Numbered from the stretch's first letter, positions 24,000 through 37,843 are shown. The stretch: 64,000 bases of DNA from Plantago major (GCA_026545765.1 CM048843.1:6368001-6432000), one strand, 5' to 3'. Notes: generated by a model not told the origin, from the sequence alone. Numbers and translations are program-made.

Positions 24000-26240
24000 T
24001 TTAATTTTTATAAGATAATAATTAAATAATGTATAAGCTAGCATTTTAATGTTGAGATAGATAAACTTTGCTTTTGTTTTAATAATTGTTCATCATGGAT
24101 TGGTTCCTCTCTTGAAACCCAAGCTTGCTTGGCATTGTTTTTTTACTCTTTTTTATTTTTATCATGATTATTATTATATTTATTATAATATGCTATGGTC
24201 CTTTGCTTATTTTTTTACTGACACATTTGCCAACTATTCTTACAGAACTCTCTTTGCTGTTACACACTCATTTTTCTCAGTGCCAACTAACAAAACAATT
24301 CCTTTGAGATTTCATTATGTGCCTGAGGGTCCATCATTTCTCCATGAGGTCCACCAATCCCTGTGGGTTAGAACATTAACTTTATTTAAAAATTGTCTAT
24401 AAGAAAGAAACAAGATATGCATCAGCCCGACTTGAGAAAACTGATAAATGTGATCATGGAGCTCGTACGCTATACTATCATTATTTATTTTGAATATTCA
24501 GAATTTGAAATTCATGTATTAATGTAGTTCTAAACTGAAAGATTCGTAATACCATTACCTTTATAGATATTTTACATGCCATATCGTTCGCTATTGAGGA
24601 TACTAGAACAACCGTACTAATGTTTCTTTAGTGATTGTTGTGTGTTCTTAAGGTTGCACCAATCTCGACATAGGAACGCGTTATGCTACAACGACAGCTA
24701 TGTAAACTCGAAATTGCATCATGTTTGATCTCTTCGTAGATGCATATTAGACTACTAGGGAGACATTTTGATTGCTAAAGAAGTAATTAGGCTTATGTTT
24801 AGTTTGGAGCCAAAATACACTATTCTCAAACTTAGGTGCCTTGTCTTTCATTGCAGTCTGTTTGGCTATAATTAAGTTAGTATAGACGTATAGGTCTAAT
24901 TCAACCGAGCAAGATGAGTATTGTGTTTCGAATCAAACAAAAATTGAGTTTTCATTTTATCCTTGTCCGGACCCAGAATGAAGGGAAACTTTTTCATTGG
25001 TCCATCTTATTAATATAGACTGCTATGATAAGATAAAAAGTATAGCCGATTATCCAATTCCATGTTGGTGAGGCTGAAGCCCATAGATCGAAATTCATGC
25101 AACATCAAGTCTTAATCTTATTTCTCAACCAAACATATAAAAAAAACACCAGTCTTTCCCATTCCATAATTGAAATTTAGTCCCCAAGATATTATAAACT
25201 TAAAAGTTTCAAGTTTTCTCTCATACACTTCTAGGTTCTGGTTATCAAAACTAGTTGCTATTTTTATGAAGTAAATGTAAAGTGGAATATGAAAAATAAA
25301 CAAATTTATTACCGTGCCTGTGTGTATGAGAAATTGCCACGCAGTGAAGGGTGGACAGCCGGTGTAGTTTTGAAACGTCGCAGAGTATAATAACCCGAGT
25401 TGGTCTAAGGTGTATAAATTAATGGAAAATGTCAGTGCAGTCTTTTTCTTTTACTTTGTTTTCACTTTGGTCCTCTCAACACAAAGAATATGGAATCTCT
25501 CTCTCATTCACATAATTTTACCTCATTGTCCTCGTACTATCTCCAGCTGTTACATGTCGTATTAAATATTTTTAAATCTGTAAACTGTCACCAACTATTG
25601 CCGGTCAAACTCCTTCAATTTCCAGTCAATACCTTCCAACTCTATCATCTTGCTGGAAATTCATCTTAGCTGGTTTCTCTCACATATTACTGCGGTCGTT
25701 TTGACACACAATTAACAGAGTCGAACATATTTTTCATATCTGACTTTACCATTTTAGTTAAGGTGATAGTTATCTTTTTTAATTAAGTCACCATTTAATT
25801 AAAACTCACAACAATTACAAAACCCTATTAAAAAAAAAATTCTATACCAAACAAAATTTTTCACAAATCAATTAAAAATATAGTTATTCATCAATTATAC
25901 ATTAGTTAAAGTTCCGTGTCAAACATGCCGATAATCATTCACCATATGTTGAAGTACTAAAAATGATCTACTGTAAGAGTACATGTCCACATTGATACTG
26001 TGGAGTTGGTATTTATCTGAGTTCGTAATAGTAAAAAAGATGAACGAGTCTCTAATTTGTGTGTGTATTTGTCTATGTATCTTAAAAGAGGGAATTATAA
26101 TTAGTTTATATGGCAGGTTTAGACTTAATAATCAAGTACCTAGTAAAGTTTTATTCGACCGTTCGATTTGTATAGTTGGTGGTAACGATCGAATGTATAC
26201 ATAATAAATACGAAGCAACATACTTCTTTTATACATGATT
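24000..26240. other. Intergenic, nothing recognised
   Basis: AT-rich, with only short chance open frames and no domain, RNA gene or terminal repeat that I can support. Confidence 0.45.
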
Positions 26241-26243
26241 ATA

Positions 26244-26275
26244 CTAGTTTATGACCCGTCGATACTCGACGGATA
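26244..26275 (-). mobile_element. Helitron 3' terminus
   Basis: Read on the - strand, this ends in CTAG followed by T. A hairpin with 7-bp arms (CCGTCGA/TCGACGG, 3-nt loop, 26256-26272) lies 12 nt before the end. A hairpin just upstream of a terminal CTRR inserted between A and T is the Helitron signature. The element body would extend to the right (higher coordinates). I could not find its 5' TC end, so its length is unknown. Confidence 0.55.
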
Positions 26276-26479
26276 TGGTAAAAAATAAATAAGTATATAC
26301 GTGTAACGATTCAACCACTATTTGATCGAATAGCCACCCTTCGCATCAGCCAAATTTTCATGCGAAGTTCACTGAGTGATATGATGGCCCCAGTGTAACA
26401 CCACAACTTCTTTCCAAGACTGTCTCACTGCATACATTGGGTGGCACCCACAAAAAAAAGTAGAAGTCTCATCAAACAT

Positions 26480-27800
26480 TTGAAAAGTTATGTTAGTGAA
26501 ATAATAATACTTTTTACAAGGTCTCGACCAACCTACCCCACCCGCGTGAAAAATTTATCGGAACGTGTGGAAAATGATTTATTAAAATAATAAATTTATT
26601 TTTCTGGGTGGGGCGTGGGGTCCACCCGCGGGACGGGTTTTGGCCACCCGACTTGATTAGTTATATATGTTATGCGCTTTTGTGTTGAACTTGGAGCCCA
26701 CCCATATCCGTTAATTCACATTTAACGGGTATCAAAAACTCATTTTGATATTTATCGGGTTCTCCATCCCGTCGGCTTAAATCAGTTTGTGTCGGATTGA
26801 ATGATTTTTTTATATTTAAAGTCAATTCTAATTTGTTAGCAACATCATCCATATTATTTATGTTGTCCATATTTAAAGACTTAACAATATCACCGAGCAA
26901 TATGACATATCATATTGATTAATCTCATCTACTATATAGACCATCTTAGTAAGAAAGTACACCCCCACACGATGAGATAATTAATTATATACGACTCCAC
27001 AATTATTATAATAAAATTTCAGTTTGCAAACATCTAAAGTTGTGTCCTCTTCAGTCTGCAAACATCTAAAATGATAAAGCCACCTCGGCAATTGGTCGTA
27101 TTAAGTAATTAGACTCCGAACCTCTTCAAATCTACAATTTTAAATGTGTCAGTTCTATCCAATCTGATAACGCCAACATACCCATAAAAAATGATTGTGT
27201 CCAGGTTAAGGTTGGGTATATCACACTTGCAAAACAGGACCCCAATTATGTTAGTGAAATAATAAACTTTTACAGGGGTGTGGACTATTTGGGGGGGGGG
27301 GGGGGTGTCTGCACCCGCACAAAAAAATAAAGTCTACAGAAACATGTGAAAAGTTATGTTAGTGAAATAATAATAATGCTCTTTTCGGTGAATAATAAAT
27401 TTATTTTTATGGGTAAGGGCGTGGGTCCTACCCCCGGGACGGGGTTGTTGGCTGCCTGACATGATTAGTTATGTTATGCACTTTTGTATTTAATTTTGAT
27501 TTTTTCATTTTTCTAAACTCGGAGTCTACCCATACCCGTTAATCAACATTTAACGAGTATGGGTCGGAAACTCATTTTGATATTTATCGGGTTCCAACCC
27601 GTCGGTTTAAACTGGTTTGGGTCAGATGGAACGATTTTTTATTTAAAGTAAATTCGAATTTAGTGGAAACATCACCCATCTTGTTTATAAAATGTCCATA
27701 TTTAAGCACTCAACAATATCACCAGAGTATTAATGACATATCATATTTATTGATCTCTTCAACTATGTATTTGATCGGTGCAAGACCATCTTAGTTATGA
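26480..27800. repeat. Pair of about 450-bp direct repeats
   Basis: Sequence from about 26490-26955 returns, diverged, at about 27355-27790. Shared landmarks in order: GTTATGTTAGTGAAATAATA, a GGGCGTGGG stretch, CCCACCCATA/CTACCCATA, AACTCATTTTGATATTTATC, and GACATATCATATTGATTAAT. The GTTAGTGAAATAATAA motif occurs a third time at 27250. A 14-15 bp G run lies at about 27293-27306. Non-coding; possibly internal structure of the Helitron whose end is at 26244. Confidence 0.55.
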
Positions 27801-30650
27801 ATTAAAAGTCCTATGCGATCGCACTACTCGAAAAGTCTAATCATCATTCCTTAATTAAAAGCATGATAACATATGAAACCTTCAGTACGATACTATGATT
27901 ATTCATTAATGAGCAGTTAATTGTATTGAGTAACTTTTGGGGGGAAACTTCCAATTCATTCACAACGTAATACTCTTTGCTCATTCTTTCCGCACTTAAG
28001 CACTTGTTATATTCACCATACGTTTTCGACATAACATGTCCATTAATCCCCGTTGAACATGTTAATTATATGGGTAGCTAGGTCTTACACACACCCAAAA
28101 GTTGCGCTAAATCTTTACAAAAATCATTATGTTCCATTCATGCAAGAGACCTGACATAAAATAAATAAATTGATCGGGAGGCAGTGCATACTCGTACCCG
28201 TTTAGAACCTTGCTGGAGCAATATTGGCCCGTAATTGTTTTTGTAACCTCCCCAGTTTGAACTCGTTCAGTAAAATTTATGGTTGACTATGGTCCGAGAA
28301 AGTAGAGTATGGTTCTAGACCATTTAGACTTCTAAAATGGCAGTTGCGAGCCAAACACGTTCATGCACAATTGTGTGAACTCATTGTGACGAACACAATG
28401 TTGTTGTAAATAAATGTGGAATAATATCTCAGTCACAATCCTTTTCAAATTATGGTAGAATAACAACACCATCTTATCTCAAAAATTCAATTTTCAATTT
28501 GGTATGAAATTTAAGTTTTGTTTCAATTCTTTTGAATTTATATAAATTTCTGTAAATAATTCCATCCATACTCAGTCTCATTTATCACAAATTACCTGGT
28601 TAAATGCGGTCATTATTCTAATCTAATCATAGAATAAGGAAAAATTACATATATCTCCCTGCAATTGGCCCACTTATCCCTTGCCCCCCTACTATATTCA
28701 AAGTACTACATATACATCCAAATTTTATACATTAAATTTTTTGTAATTACAGATAGTTTCAAAAGTCAACGGAGTTTGATGACATGGCCTACCATTTTTA
28801 CTGATGTGGATGAGAGAATTTGAAAATGCCATCCATATTATTATTATTTTTACTTTGATTAATTGTTTCTTTTCTTTTCTCTTTTCTTTCTTCCTCCTTT
28901 ATTCATTTATTGCAACCCAAATCCCTAGTCTTAATCTGATTCTCAAGAGCTCTCCCACGACTTTCCTGAAAAGGCTCAAATAAGTCCCCTAAACTTTTAT
29001 TTCGAACTCTAACATCAATCAAACTCCACCAAGATTAAAGTATTCAATTTGATGTTATAGATCACCAAGAAAATATAATTTGGAGCGTTAACAGCTCAGG
29101 CAAAGAGCTATTAGAGCTCCAAGATGAAGCTGTCAACAACTATGGCATGAAGCTGTCCAGCTCCAATTCAGAGTTGTCAACAGCTCCAAGTTGGAGTTGT
29201 TAAAGCTTCAAATTGAGCAACTCTGATTTGGAGCATTAACAATGCCGACATGAAAATGTGTAGCTCCGATTGGGAGCTATTAGAGCTCTAAGTCAGAAAA
29301 ATCGAGTTCAGGTTTGATCTTGTCCAGATTCAGGTCATTTTAGGATTATGAAAATTCACGATATTTTGGGTCGATTTGGTTTCATTAATTGTTATCCGGA
29401 TTTGAATCTTGAAATACACCAATATTGAAATTTACATCACTAACGTTTTACGATAAGTACATAGTTTAGATTGACTCTCCAATCTTCTAATACTCCTCAA
29501 ACTCGTGTTAGCCTTATAAGAATTATATTCGCACTTGTACGAATTTAATTCGGATAATTTTGGATCGGATGATTCGGGTGACCTAGAATTTGGATGATTT
29601 ATCGGATCTCCGGTCAATGTTTATATGGTTGACTTCGTATTTTCGTGTCAAATTCGGATTTCAGGATGGGTCAATTTTACCGAACTAAATATTGCTCCAT
29701 ATTTAAAAAAATATAGGTTTTGAAGATGAGTTTAATTATAAAGTAGTTATATGTAACTCAATACGATTTAAGTGCATTAACTAAATAGTCCGAATAGGAG
29801 TTATAAGTGTTTTCAGAATTTTAGTTGAAAAATGCTATTTAGCTAGATGATCCATTTTGTTTACGCTTTACGTGCAAAAACAAAATAAATATATGAAAGA
29901 TTTTTTTGAACAATTAATAATTATATTTTTGAAAATAAATGTACTTGAAGTGAAAGTTCAAATCTATAATATCTTTTTATTATGTGGAATAGTTGAATTA
30001 ATGTCTTTTATTTATTTCTTATTCGTAATAAATCAAAATCAATTTTATTGGTCAAAATTCAATTAACAACTACCTTTGGTTGGTTTCGATTTAAGATAGT
30101 AATAGAAGATCATACTACAAATACTTGTATATGATAAATGATTAAATGTTATGGATGGTATCCATTTTTCAAAAAATAAGTAGGAGTATACTACTTAGTC
30201 TGCACTCTTGCCAACATGAATTTCTTAATTACAATTTGGAGGAATTTCAATTTGAATTTATAGAAACAATCCCACACATAACAATTAATGAAGAAAAAGG
30301 AAAAAAAATCATTTTTCGTACTCTAGTGTGAGACATCTCCAGTTTTGATCTTCAGAGTGGTGGCGTCCAAATAAAGTACTAATTATCGATAACTATTTAC
30401 AATCAAGGTACTAACTTCATTTAGGAGTTGGGCTGCGCCATTCCCGCACATGTGAATATTAGACACCAAAACATATACATGAAAAATTGGTCGTTTTAAA
30501 GATACCGTGGACTTCAATCCACTCACACGCGTAACATTCTTTTTTTGTCGGTTTCTTATTCGTAGGTTTCTTCATCAATTTTGTCTCAATCAACCATCAA
30601 TAAAGTCAAAAAATAATTTAAACAATCAAACTAACATCTCAAAAGTAAGA
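27801..30650. other. Intergenic; AGCTCC-rich repeat near 29.1-29.3 kb
   Basis: No gene. Between about 29090 and 29310 the motif AGCTCCAA/AGAGCTCYAAG and its inverse recur irregularly, together with GCTGTCAAC and GTTGTCAAC, an eroded repeat. Nothing else recognised. Confidence 0.4.
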
Positions 30651-30654
30651 AAGT

Positions 30655-30751
30655 ACACCCCCACATGTACTATAAAGTGTTACTATAATATAAGTTTCCT
30701 TATTTTGCGTGTCGGAAAGTAAAGTGCACAACTGACATGGGACGGAGGGAG
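30655..30751. mobile_element. Solo right end of a Stowaway-like MITE
   Basis: GGGACGGAGGGAG followed by TA is a typical Stowaway end. No matching left end is recognisable upstream, so the element is truncated or highly diverged. Confidence 0.4.
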
Positions 30752-31540
30752 TAAATTTTTTTTCTAATTAAAAGCATATAATCTTTTTAGTATTTTTTTT
30801 CAATTAAATTTTATTTTTCTACCTACTCTATTTTCCTCACTTTATTTTTTCATTTATTAACAAACTTAAACTAATCAAATAACATTAAAACCAATTAAAT
30901 AATCTTAAAAACTCTTACACACACCATTTCACTCTTACATACCCTATATAGCAACCCTATAAAACTTTAATTCCATCTCACATATCATTTTTCAAAATCA
31001 ATTATAATTCAGTTACTATTTAAAGTCAACTCTCAATTAAAACTCGTTCCATTTTAATTGTTTTTCAAACAACCACTTAGTATTGCAACACAATGTGTCA
31101 ACAATTCCAGTGTATAAGATTATGGTGAGATATTTAATGGAAAAGTATTATAATATCATTGAGGAATTATTGAATGTGATATTTATTTGTGTTCCTGCTG
31201 ATTTTATAAGTGAAATGTAAGAATGCCGATGATTTTTTTTTTTTTTTTGACATGATTAGAAGGGTAACGTCTGATACTATTAATGAGTATTTATGGTATG
31301 TATTGCAAATTTTCATGTCTAGTACTGTGTAAATAACAAAAGCCGGAATAGATGGCTACTTAACAAAAAAAGAATCGATCTCAATTTATAAGTGTGATTA
31401 GCCAGATCACTCCACATCACCAAGATTTAAAATTTTGGACCAATCACAACATAGAGATTTGCCACATAATTATTTGACATGGACACTCTAAAATGACTCA
31501 AAACTTTTTTTGGTTAATGTATTATATAGATAGATAGATA

Positions 31541-31773
31541 CTCCCTCTATTTCAGAAAAAGTGTTACAACTTTCCGTTTCCGGCGTTTCACTAAAAATGT
31601 TACAATTTACATTTATGGAAACTAATTAAATAATAAAACTCCCTACCTTTCACTTTTATTACAATATGTCACTCATTTAATCTCTAATAATCATGGGGTC
31701 CACTTGTACTTTCTACTTTTTCTTAAAATTGGTGCAAATTCAAATTGTAACAATTTCTCCGAAATGGAGGGAG
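31541..31773. mobile_element. Stowaway MITE, complete
   Basis: It starts CTCCCTCTATTTCAGAAAAA after TA and ends TCCGAAATGGAGGGAG before TA. It is 233 bp and non-coding. The interior matches the edge copy at 1-235 in layout. Confidence 0.85.
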
Positions 31774-33639
31774 TATAATTCATGGGAAAAAACTCTAGCA
31801 AATCTGGAAAAATTGTGATTGTCTGATGACATCACAACTCATGTACATGTGTCATCTCAAGCTCGTCTTAGTTAATTTCATGGAATCAAAGAAGACAGTC
31901 GCCATCCATATGAGGTTGGACCTCATCCATTACATCCGTAGTTTGTACAGAGACGATCTTACGTACATCAGTGATATAGTCTAACATATTAACAAAATAA
32001 AAATTATTTCATGAAGATTCTCCTAGAAATGTACAGCTCGTAGGTCAATGGCACATATTATAGCAGGTGTGATTATTTAAATTTCATTATAGAAATCCAC
32101 CACGCTCATAAATCATAATGGATTCTTAGCAAATCTAGAATCGGACACAATCAACCACACATGGTGCAACAACTCGATGACGAAATTGGATACGGCAATT
32201 ATATATTTCAGTTTTAACCAATTAACATGATTTCAAATTCAATAGAATAATAATAATTATTATCACCACAGTTAATCATATCTTTTACTCACGGCTTGAA
32301 AAGAATTTGTGAGAACTACTATTTGAGGTTCTTGAATCAAAACAAGAACCAAATGACTAAGCTTGTATTTGCAAATGCTTAAAAAAAGTGCTTTTGTGAT
32401 TTTGATGAATCAAAAGTAGTTTTTTAGTGTTTTATATTATACACTACAAGAAAATCATTAAAAACGACGTTATCCGTCGCCCCATAACAACGGATCGCTA
32501 ATTGGAATCCGTCGCCCCGTTTGGCGACGGATAATAGTTATCCGTCGCTAAATTGGACGATGGATAATTATTATCCGTCGCCCAAGTTTGACTTTTAAAA
32601 AAAAAAAATGAAATTATTAACGACGGATAATTTTATCCGTCGTTAATATTTTTAATTAAAAAAAAAACAAACGGGCCGACGGATAGATTATCCATCGCTA
32701 CGGGGTATCCGTCGCCCTAAATAGCGACGGATCGCCTCTGGGCCGATGGATACGTGTCCATCGGCCCAGAGGGGTTTTATGGACCGACAGAATGCAAGCA
32801 GAGTCAGTTCTTCTTCATTCTTCTTCCTCATTCTCTTCTTCTCCTCTCTTCGATTTCCGGTGAATTCTTCGTTATGCCGGCCAATCTTGGTACCTAATCG
32901 AAGCTCGTGTGACAAGGAGTTTGGTTCTTTGATCAATTTCAGATTTCTACCGATTAATCAAGGTATTTTGGCTAAAACCCTAGTTTTTAAAAGTTTGGGG
33001 ATTTTGTTTATTTTGATTAATTTGAGCAATTATATGTATACATGATAAGTATGTAGTAGTTAGTTTAGTTAATTTGATCAATTATATGTAATTTGATATG
33101 TAATTTGTTCAATTTGACATATATATATATATATATGTATGTATGTATGTAATTTGATAGTTAGTTTAGTTAATGATATGTATATATGTTAGGTATGTAG
33201 TATGATATGAATGTATGTAGTATGTTAAGTTTGGTATGTATGAATGTATGTAGTTAGTTTGATTTGTGTGTTAAGTATATATAGTTAGTTTAGTTAATTT
33301 GATATGTTTGTTAAGTATAGAAGCATGCAGTTTTGATTTGATAAATTTGTATGTTAAGTATGTAATTTGATATGAATATATGTAGTAATTCAATATGTAT
33401 AGAGTAATTAGTTAATTTGATATGTATGTTAAGTATATAATATATGTACTAAGAGGTTGAAATGGTTAAAATATATGTCCAATTTTGTAACATATCGAAC
33501 ACTTAATTAATAATTAATTTATAAGAAACATATAATAATTAACAATTAACCTCCACAATCTTCTTATCCGAATTGGAATCGATCTAATAAATTAAATACG
33601 ATCTAATCAATTGGAACGTGTCAGGTTAAAAATAAAGTA

Positions 33640-34058
33640 TACAATGAATTCCGACCGTTCATGGATGTACGATCGTACGGCGGTAAATGGCAGAGTTTCT
33701 AGGAGCTTTGTAGAAGGGGTTAAAGGTTTCATCTCGTTTGCCATGGGACGTCCGGTTTGTGCAACTAGGGGTTGATAAAGTGTCTTTGCACATTGGAAAC
33801 CTGCAGATTCAAGCAATTTATGACGCCTACAACAGTATTCGAGCACTTGCGACGTTATGGATTCATGCCTGAGTATCATGTATGGATTCATCACGGTGAG
33901 GAAGCACCGTTCATGGGATACCTCCAATGGAGGGAGAGGCGGGGTTTGGGGCCGCCTATCGAGTGCCTTTCTACTTGTCGGAACATGTGCATGGTGTATT
34001 GGGAGGAGGATGTAGATCTGTTGGAATGCAAGTTCTGTGGTAAGGAGCGTCACAAGTG
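33640..34058 (+). pseudogene. Truncated duplicate of the CACTA transposase N-terminal part
   Basis: This segment repeats, in shortened form, the start of the transposase gene that follows. Both have an upstream CGTGTCAGGTTA, a TCATGGATGTA start region, the CRFKQFM/CRNKQYV zinc-type stretch with VFEHLRRYGF versus VVQHLRKNGF, and the C-terminal block MCMVYWEEDVDLLECKFCGKER versus its counterpart. The middle is absent, and a stop splits the first part. It is an internal duplication within the CACTA element, not a separate gene. Confidence 0.65.
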
Positions 34059-34337
34059 ATGAGGAGGACTGTGCATGAGAATGAGGAGTTTCATCCGTTT
34101 TGTCTCTAGGCTTGTATAACTAGTAATCATTAGTTCATATATATATGAAACCAAACATTATGGTAAAATTGAAGCTGATGTAACTTATATTATGTAATGC
34201 CGTAACAATTGACTGGAGCTAATATAACTTATATTACGTAGCAATTGATTGAATTATTGTGAAATTGATTTATTATCGTAAATGAAAGACCTCGATCTAA
34301 TGAATTCAAACGTGTCAGGTTATTATGTAATTATTCA

Positions 34338-36373
34338 ATGAATACCGATCATTCATGGATGTATTGTTGTACTCTCAATGGCAGAGTTCAATGGAGTTTT
34401 CTGAAAAGGGTTGAAGGTTTCATTGCATTTGCAATGTCAAATCCGGCTTGTGTAAAGGATGGGTTGATAAAGTGCCCTTGTGCAATGAAACAGTGCAGAA
34501 ACAAGCAATACGTGGCTCCTAAAGCGGTAGTCCAGCACTTGAGGAAAAATGGATTCTGCTCACAGACGTATGGAATCATCATGGTGAGGAAGCAGCACCG
34601 TCCAATACATATGACCAATACAGACAGCGTGGAAGGAAGAGAAAAAATGAACAAGTCGGGGAACAAAGTACATCTGAAGGCGATGCTATTCGAACTCGTC
34701 GAACAAATGGTGTATGATGCTGCAGGGGCAGAGTTCAGGGACACAACTAACACTGAAACCGAGGTGGAGGAACCACCGAATCCTGAGGATCAGTTGTTCT
34801 TTGACTTGTTAGAATCATCAAGGAAGCCGGTTTATCCGGGGTGTAAGCTCACTGAGTTGTCTTTGTTGGCTCGGCTAATGAGTTGTAAGGCTAACGGCCA
34901 GCAATCTGAAACGAGCTTCAATGAATGGGTTGACGTAATGTCGGACCTTTGTCCTGAAGAAAACCTAGTTCCCACCAACTTTTACCAAGCGAAGAAAAAG
35001 ATGCGGTTTAGAAATTTTTGTGGTACTATAGAATGTTGTCCGAAAATGTGCATGATATATTGGGAGGAGGATGCAGATCTAATAGAGTGCAAGTTCTGTG
35101 GTAAGGAACGGTACAAGCGTTACAAGGAGGGGGCTGCAAAGAAACGACAGAAGAAAAATCTCCCACATAAGAAAATGTGGTACTTCCCTCTAGCACCTCG
35201 TTTGAAAAGATTGTATGCTTCAAGTGCTTCTGCGGATAAAATGCGGTGGCACAAGGAGCGAGTAATCTCGGATAATGCAGAAAATGGTAGAATGGACCAT
35301 CCAGCAGAGTCACCCGCATGGAAATCGTTTGCCAAGACATATCCAGAGTTTGCAGCCGAATCTAGAAATGTACGATTGGGACTTTGTATGGATGGTTTTA
35401 ACCCGTTCGGGACTGAACGTAAATACTCTTGTTGGCGCTTATGCTCACACTGCATAATTTGCCCCCGGTGAGTGCATGAAGGAGCCATTCATGTTTCGAT
35501 CGCGTTGGTGCTCGGCGAAGATCCGGATCGACGTTGGACGTTTTTCTTGCAACCCCTAATCAAGGAGCTGATCGAGTTGTGGACGGATGGTATCCCTGCA
35601 TATGATGTGTCGATAAAAAAGAACTTCACCTTGAGAGCAGCTCTTCTTTGGACCGTGAGTGACTTCCCTGCGTACTCCATGCTATCTGGAAGGAAAACCG
35701 CAGGAAAATATGCATGTCCACATTGCTTGGAGGATACAGATGCATTTAGACTGAAGGGTAGTGGAAAATTTTGTTGGTTTGATTGTCATCGTAGGTTGCT
35801 AGAAAGTGACCATCCGTTTAGGAAGAACAATGATCAATTCTTGAAAAATAAAGTCGTCTACAAAAAAGCCCCGACAAGACTTACTGGTGCACAAATTCTT
35901 GCGGAGATTGATAGGTTGGGTCTTATGAAGGTGAGTGAACTTGGGTGGATGAAGCATAACGAGAAAATTGGTAAAAAATGTGGTTGGAGGAAGAGAAGCA
36001 TCTTCTGGGACTTGCCTTACTGGAGCAGTCTTCTTATCCGTCACAACTTAGATTTCATGCACATTGAGAAGAACGTGTTCGAGAACTTATTCAATACACT
36101 TTGCAACATTGAGGGAAAAACAAGCTCGAGCGTATCTTTCTACCGAGCTGGTTTGATTCTATGGAGCACTTGTCGGTTCACCTTCCTCATGAAGCGAGAC
36201 TTGCTGGACCGGTTCATTATCGATGGATGTATCCATTCGAGAGGTACTTGGGGAAATTGAAGAAGTATGTCAACGACCACAACGATTGTCCCTACCTCGT
36301 GTTCGATCCAAACCATCCCAACGTCACGTGGGACGGCTTGCCTGTGATTTTCCCTGTTGGTCCTGCCAAGTAA
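34338..36373 (+). pseudogene. CACTA transposase (TNPD-like)
   Basis: From the ATG at 34338 an open frame of 377 codons encodes, in order: a transposase-associated domain (WMYCCTLNGRVQWSFLKRVE through AVVQHLRKNGFC), a linker, then the start of the Transposase_21 region (MCMIYWEEDADLIECKFCGK, YFPLAPRLKRLYAS, RLGLCMDGFNPFG). The family's sequence continues in another frame from 35472 (GEDPDRRWTFFLQPLIKELI, YSMLSGRKTAGKYACPHC, WDLPYWSSLLIRHNLDFMHI). It ends in a third frame at 36161-36373 with the DUF4218-like tail (EHLSVHLPHEARLAGPVHYR, YPFERYLGKLKKYV). At least two frame breaks, so it is inactive as read. The family role is cleavage at the CACTA ends. Confidence 0.75.
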
Positions 36374-36489
36374 GTATTATACATTCTTCTTAAATATGTA
36401 AAACATAACTTATAATGATAGTTGACAAGTATAAATTGTTGTACTAAAGTAATATATATTCGTTTCTTGTATCTTATACATTGACAACA

Positions 36490-37843
36490 GCTTATGGCCT
36501 CGGGAGGTGCACAACAAACTAGGTGACATCATCCGGAGCAGGAGAGAGCCACCGGGGCAGGGTGGTGAGTGTTGGAGCCACATCTCGGAGCGCATGAGGG
36601 CCGAGTACTTCGATGAGCTGAGGGTAAGTTAAAATATGGCATTCCTTCGTTTGTAATTATAATCGTTTTAATATGAGTGGTTGTTAGCCACTATATGTGA
36701 GTGGTATGTTAGCCACTTTATTTGGGTGATATGTTAGTCACCATTGTGTTAGTAAAATTTAGGACAATGTGAGTGGTATGTTAGCCACTTTGTTTGGGTG
36801 AGGTTATACATGTATTGACTTTGGATGTTGTATGAAATTGGGAGTGTAGAAGGGGTACTTCATTCCCAGCAGGTTGATCCCACAGATCTGGCGTGTTTAG
36901 TTACGAGACTGTGGGATCCAAACTGTACAGGGATATGGTCTGTTCGTAGAAGGCCATTCGGGATTGGGGTGGCCCAATCCCTCCATGAGTTGATGATGTG
37001 GAGGCCCTTTGGGATGCCCATCGGCGCTGAATCGATGTCCGTGACGCGTTGCGACCAACAGTAACCGGCATCCCAGTCTGATACGGCAGGAAGGGTCGTT
37101 CACCACCTTGGGAGGCGATCTACTGTCACTGATTATTATCAATCGGTGCGTATATATGTGTTTTTGCAATCTAGCATTACGTGTATGTATTGTGTCTATG
37201 CTGCTCTATTACTTGTAGATGATAAATTGTTGACTAGATCTGGTTTGATTCAGGTGGCACGGGGGGAGGTGACATCCAAGTATACCATCTTCAAGAAGGC
37301 CAAGTATAAGGGTATGGACCATCGCTAGGCCTCGTCTATTGATATGTTTATGTTGCTTAAAGTTCATATTTGTACACTATTACAAGTTATTTTTGAAAAA
37401 CAGTAACTGATCATGATATCTGCTATTTACGATTTCAGGCTGAGGTTGATGCTCAGGTAGCGAGGCAGGAGGAAGAGACGGGCGAGGAGCTGTCAACTGA
37501 ACAAGTTGACAACATCTTCTTAGAGGTCAACCAACCGGACAAGAAAGGACGAATATATGGACTCGGGAGCCTCGGTTTGAGCTTGGCTAGTCCGGGGTGC
37601 TCCTCATCATCATCCCAGCAGTCTAGACGTCCGGTTTACACACAGGACCAGGTCTCGGAAATGGTGCAGTCGCAGGTCCGGGAACAGGTTGCTCGGCTAA
37701 CTCAAGAGATGGAGCAACAAAGGGACGAGATGGAGCGCCGCGACAGAGAACGAAGGGAGGAGAACGAGCGCCTTCGGTTACAGATGGAGCAGTTCATGTC
37801 CCAGTTCCGCCATCACCCACACCCACCCCCGTCTGATAGCTAG
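36490..37843 (+). pseudogene. Second CACTA gene (Transposase_24/TNPA-like accessory)
   Basis: Pieces compatible with a spliced gene: 36490-36625 (LWPREVHNKLGDIIRSRREP, ending LR before a GTAAGT donor), 36850-37140, 37255-37328 and 37439-37843. The last piece follows a good acceptor and encodes AEVDAQVARQEEETGEEL, NQPDKKGRIYGLGSLGLSLA, then a coiled coil (EQQRDEMERRDRERREENER) ending PPPSDS. This is the standard C-terminal layout of the accessory gene in plant CACTA elements, thought to bind subterminal repeats. The middle pieces could not be joined with confidence, so I list it as a probable pseudogene. Confidence 0.55.

Noticed and set aside
26244-26275. A rho-independent-type terminator hairpin
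   Set aside because: The window is plant nuclear DNA, and the hairpin with terminal CTAG|T matches a Helitron end far better.
33040-33470. Dense TATG/TAGTT-type repeats suggesting a separate satellite
   Set aside because: They lie within the CACTA element's 5' non-coding part and look like simple low-complexity sequence, with no stable unit length.
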